14,241 bases of DNA from Candidatus Thalassarchaeaceae archaeon (GTDB taxonomy: Archaea > Thermoplasmatota > Poseidoniia > Poseidoniales > Thalassarchaeaceae), in contig DUJH01000021.1 in NCBI GenBank assembly GCA_013329905.1, forward strand, positions 12,112 through 26,352, in the 5' to 3' direction. Under the pieces are notes generated by a model. It had not been told where the DNA came from. It saw only the letters and a list, made by a program, of their open reading frames with translations, and ran no database searches. How positions within the stretch are numbered: position 1 is the stretch's first letter; every line of letters starts with the position of its first letter. Made by a program: the position numbers and the translations under genes. Shown one piece after another: positions 13,595 through 14,241 of this stretch.

Positions 13595-14241
13595 ATGGAG
13601 TCTTCATCGGGTGTTCGTTTCGGTGGCGGGGAAACCATAGATTTCACTCCACCTTCTGGATTCATGATGATTCCTTGGGTAATTTCATTATTGGTAGTAA
13701 CAATAGGGTTGATTTGGAGTTTTATTGGCCTTGTAAATAATGATTATTCGACAGTGACTATTGGTGGAATATTAGCAGTACCGGGTTGTTTATTGATAAT
13801 TTGGTTAACTCCAACAAGGCTAGAAAAGGCATACGATGAAATTAGGGTAGAAGAGAAACCCCGTGATTTTGTCCATAGGTCTGAAACTGGAGGTCGCACA
13901 GGTAGTTTTTGGACTGGACATTATTCAAATAGCCCAAAAAAAGATGACCGGGGTTGGGTATTTTCAGCACCTGGACCTGAGCATTGGGATAAGGAAGATC
14001 GATATGGACCAGATAAAATGGGAATAATTTCCGAACATCCAACTGTTGTAGGCACTCCAATACCTGCGACTATATCTGCTGATGGCATATTTACCGCAAT
14101 CATTGCACTATACTCAATTCCAGTATCTATTCTCTCAGTAAATCTCGGCGTGGAAGTAATGCAATCAGCTGGAGATTCGGAGGAGTGGTTTTTTGGACTT
14201 ATTTTGGTTATTGGACCAGCATTATTTTCAATTGGATATGC
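13595..14241 (+). CDS. Membrane protein of unknown family, unfinished at the window edge
   Basis: The frame runs open from ATG 13595 to the last base (215 codons, no stop). Hydrophobic segments lie at about residues 27-48, 53-73, 163-185 and 197 to the end. Between the second and third is a soluble, hydrophilic stretch of about 90 residues rich in Gly, Asp, Pro and Trp (for example SFWTGHYSN, GWVFSAPG, EHWDKEDRYG). The topology looks like two helical hairpins flanking a loop domain, and no family is recognised. GAGAGGG ends one base before the ATG, and GGAAG lies further upstream at 13579-13583, so a ribosome site is present but its spacing is uncertain. The gene is AT-rich and follows the DoxX-like gene after 53 bases. 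Confidence 0.7.
   Translation, partial: MESSSGVRFGGGETIDFTPPSGFMMIPWVISLLVVTIGLIWSFIGLVNNDYSTVTIGGILAVPGCLLIIWLTPTRLEKAYDEIRVEEKPRDFVHRSETGGRTGSFWTGHYSNSPKKDDRGWVFSAPGPEHWDKEDRYGPDKMGIISEHPTVVGTPIPATISADGIFTAIIALYSIPVSILSVNLGVEVMQSAGDSEEWFFGLILVIGPALFSIGY

Noticed and set aside
1..14241. CRISPR arrays, insertion sequences, integrases, toxin-antitoxin or defence genes
   Set aside because: No regularly spaced repeats, transposase motifs or defence-type domains were seen on either strand.

Overview
The window reads as a densely coded archaeal chromosome segment of moderate GC. Archaeal markers are a KH/MBL/beta-CASP nuclease of the aCPSF1 (FttA) type, a 20S proteasome beta subunit with a short autocleaved propeptide, an archaeal/eukaryotic-type tryptophanyl-tRNA synthetase, an archaeal SepF and a single-domain ZPR1 protein. 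They sit among bacterial-looking metabolic genes: NAD malate dehydrogenase, ThyA, DHFR and a PlsC-family acyltransferase. This mixture fits a planktonic euryarchaeon of the Marine Group II/III (Poseidoniales-like) type. That placement is inferred from gene content, not from a marker phylogeny.

Layout: (1) 1-380, minus, the N-terminal part of a CPBP-like membrane protein, divergent from malate dehydrogenase (490-1464, +), which is followed by a Nudix hydrolase with a long N-terminal extension (1556-2317, +). (2) A tRNA-Pro(UGG) with encoded CCA (2352-2429, -) and a zinc-ribbon/winged-helix-like protein (2466-2888, -), divergent from a small two-helix membrane protein (2998-3303, +). (3) The minus-strand pair psmB (5369-5995) then fttA (3365-5284), separated by an 84-base gap full of inverted repeats. 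(4) A plus-strand sepF-zpr1 pair (6159-7226). (5) trpS (7249-8631, -), divergent from a saccharopine dehydrogenase-like protein (8731-9786, +), whose 3' end overlaps a convergent secreted, membrane-anchored protein (9748-10881, -). (6) A plus-strand run: acyltransferase (10962-11738), thyA (11822-12616), folA (12626-13135), a DoxX-like protein (13137-13541) and an unfinished membrane protein (13595 to the end).

How the genes work together: the centre holds information-processing and cell-cycle functions, namely transcription termination/RNA cleavage, proteolysis, FtsZ anchoring, a probable elongation-factor chaperone, and tRNA and its charging. thyA and folA form the classical thymidylate cycle: ThyA makes dTMP and dihydrofolate, and DHFR regenerates tetrahydrofolate. 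No mobile element, CRISPR array, phage gene or rRNA was seen, and no stretch over 300 bases lacks a gene.

No undescribed defence or mobile system is evident. The most interesting signal is the leader of fttA: a possible three-helix RNA fold in which one arm overlaps a sequence complementary to the fttA ribosome binding site, so the two pairings exclude each other. Other points are a roughly 95-residue insertion in TrpRS, an acyl-ester-lipid-type acyltransferase in an archaeon, and a shift to AT-rich codons beginning inside folA and running to the window edge.
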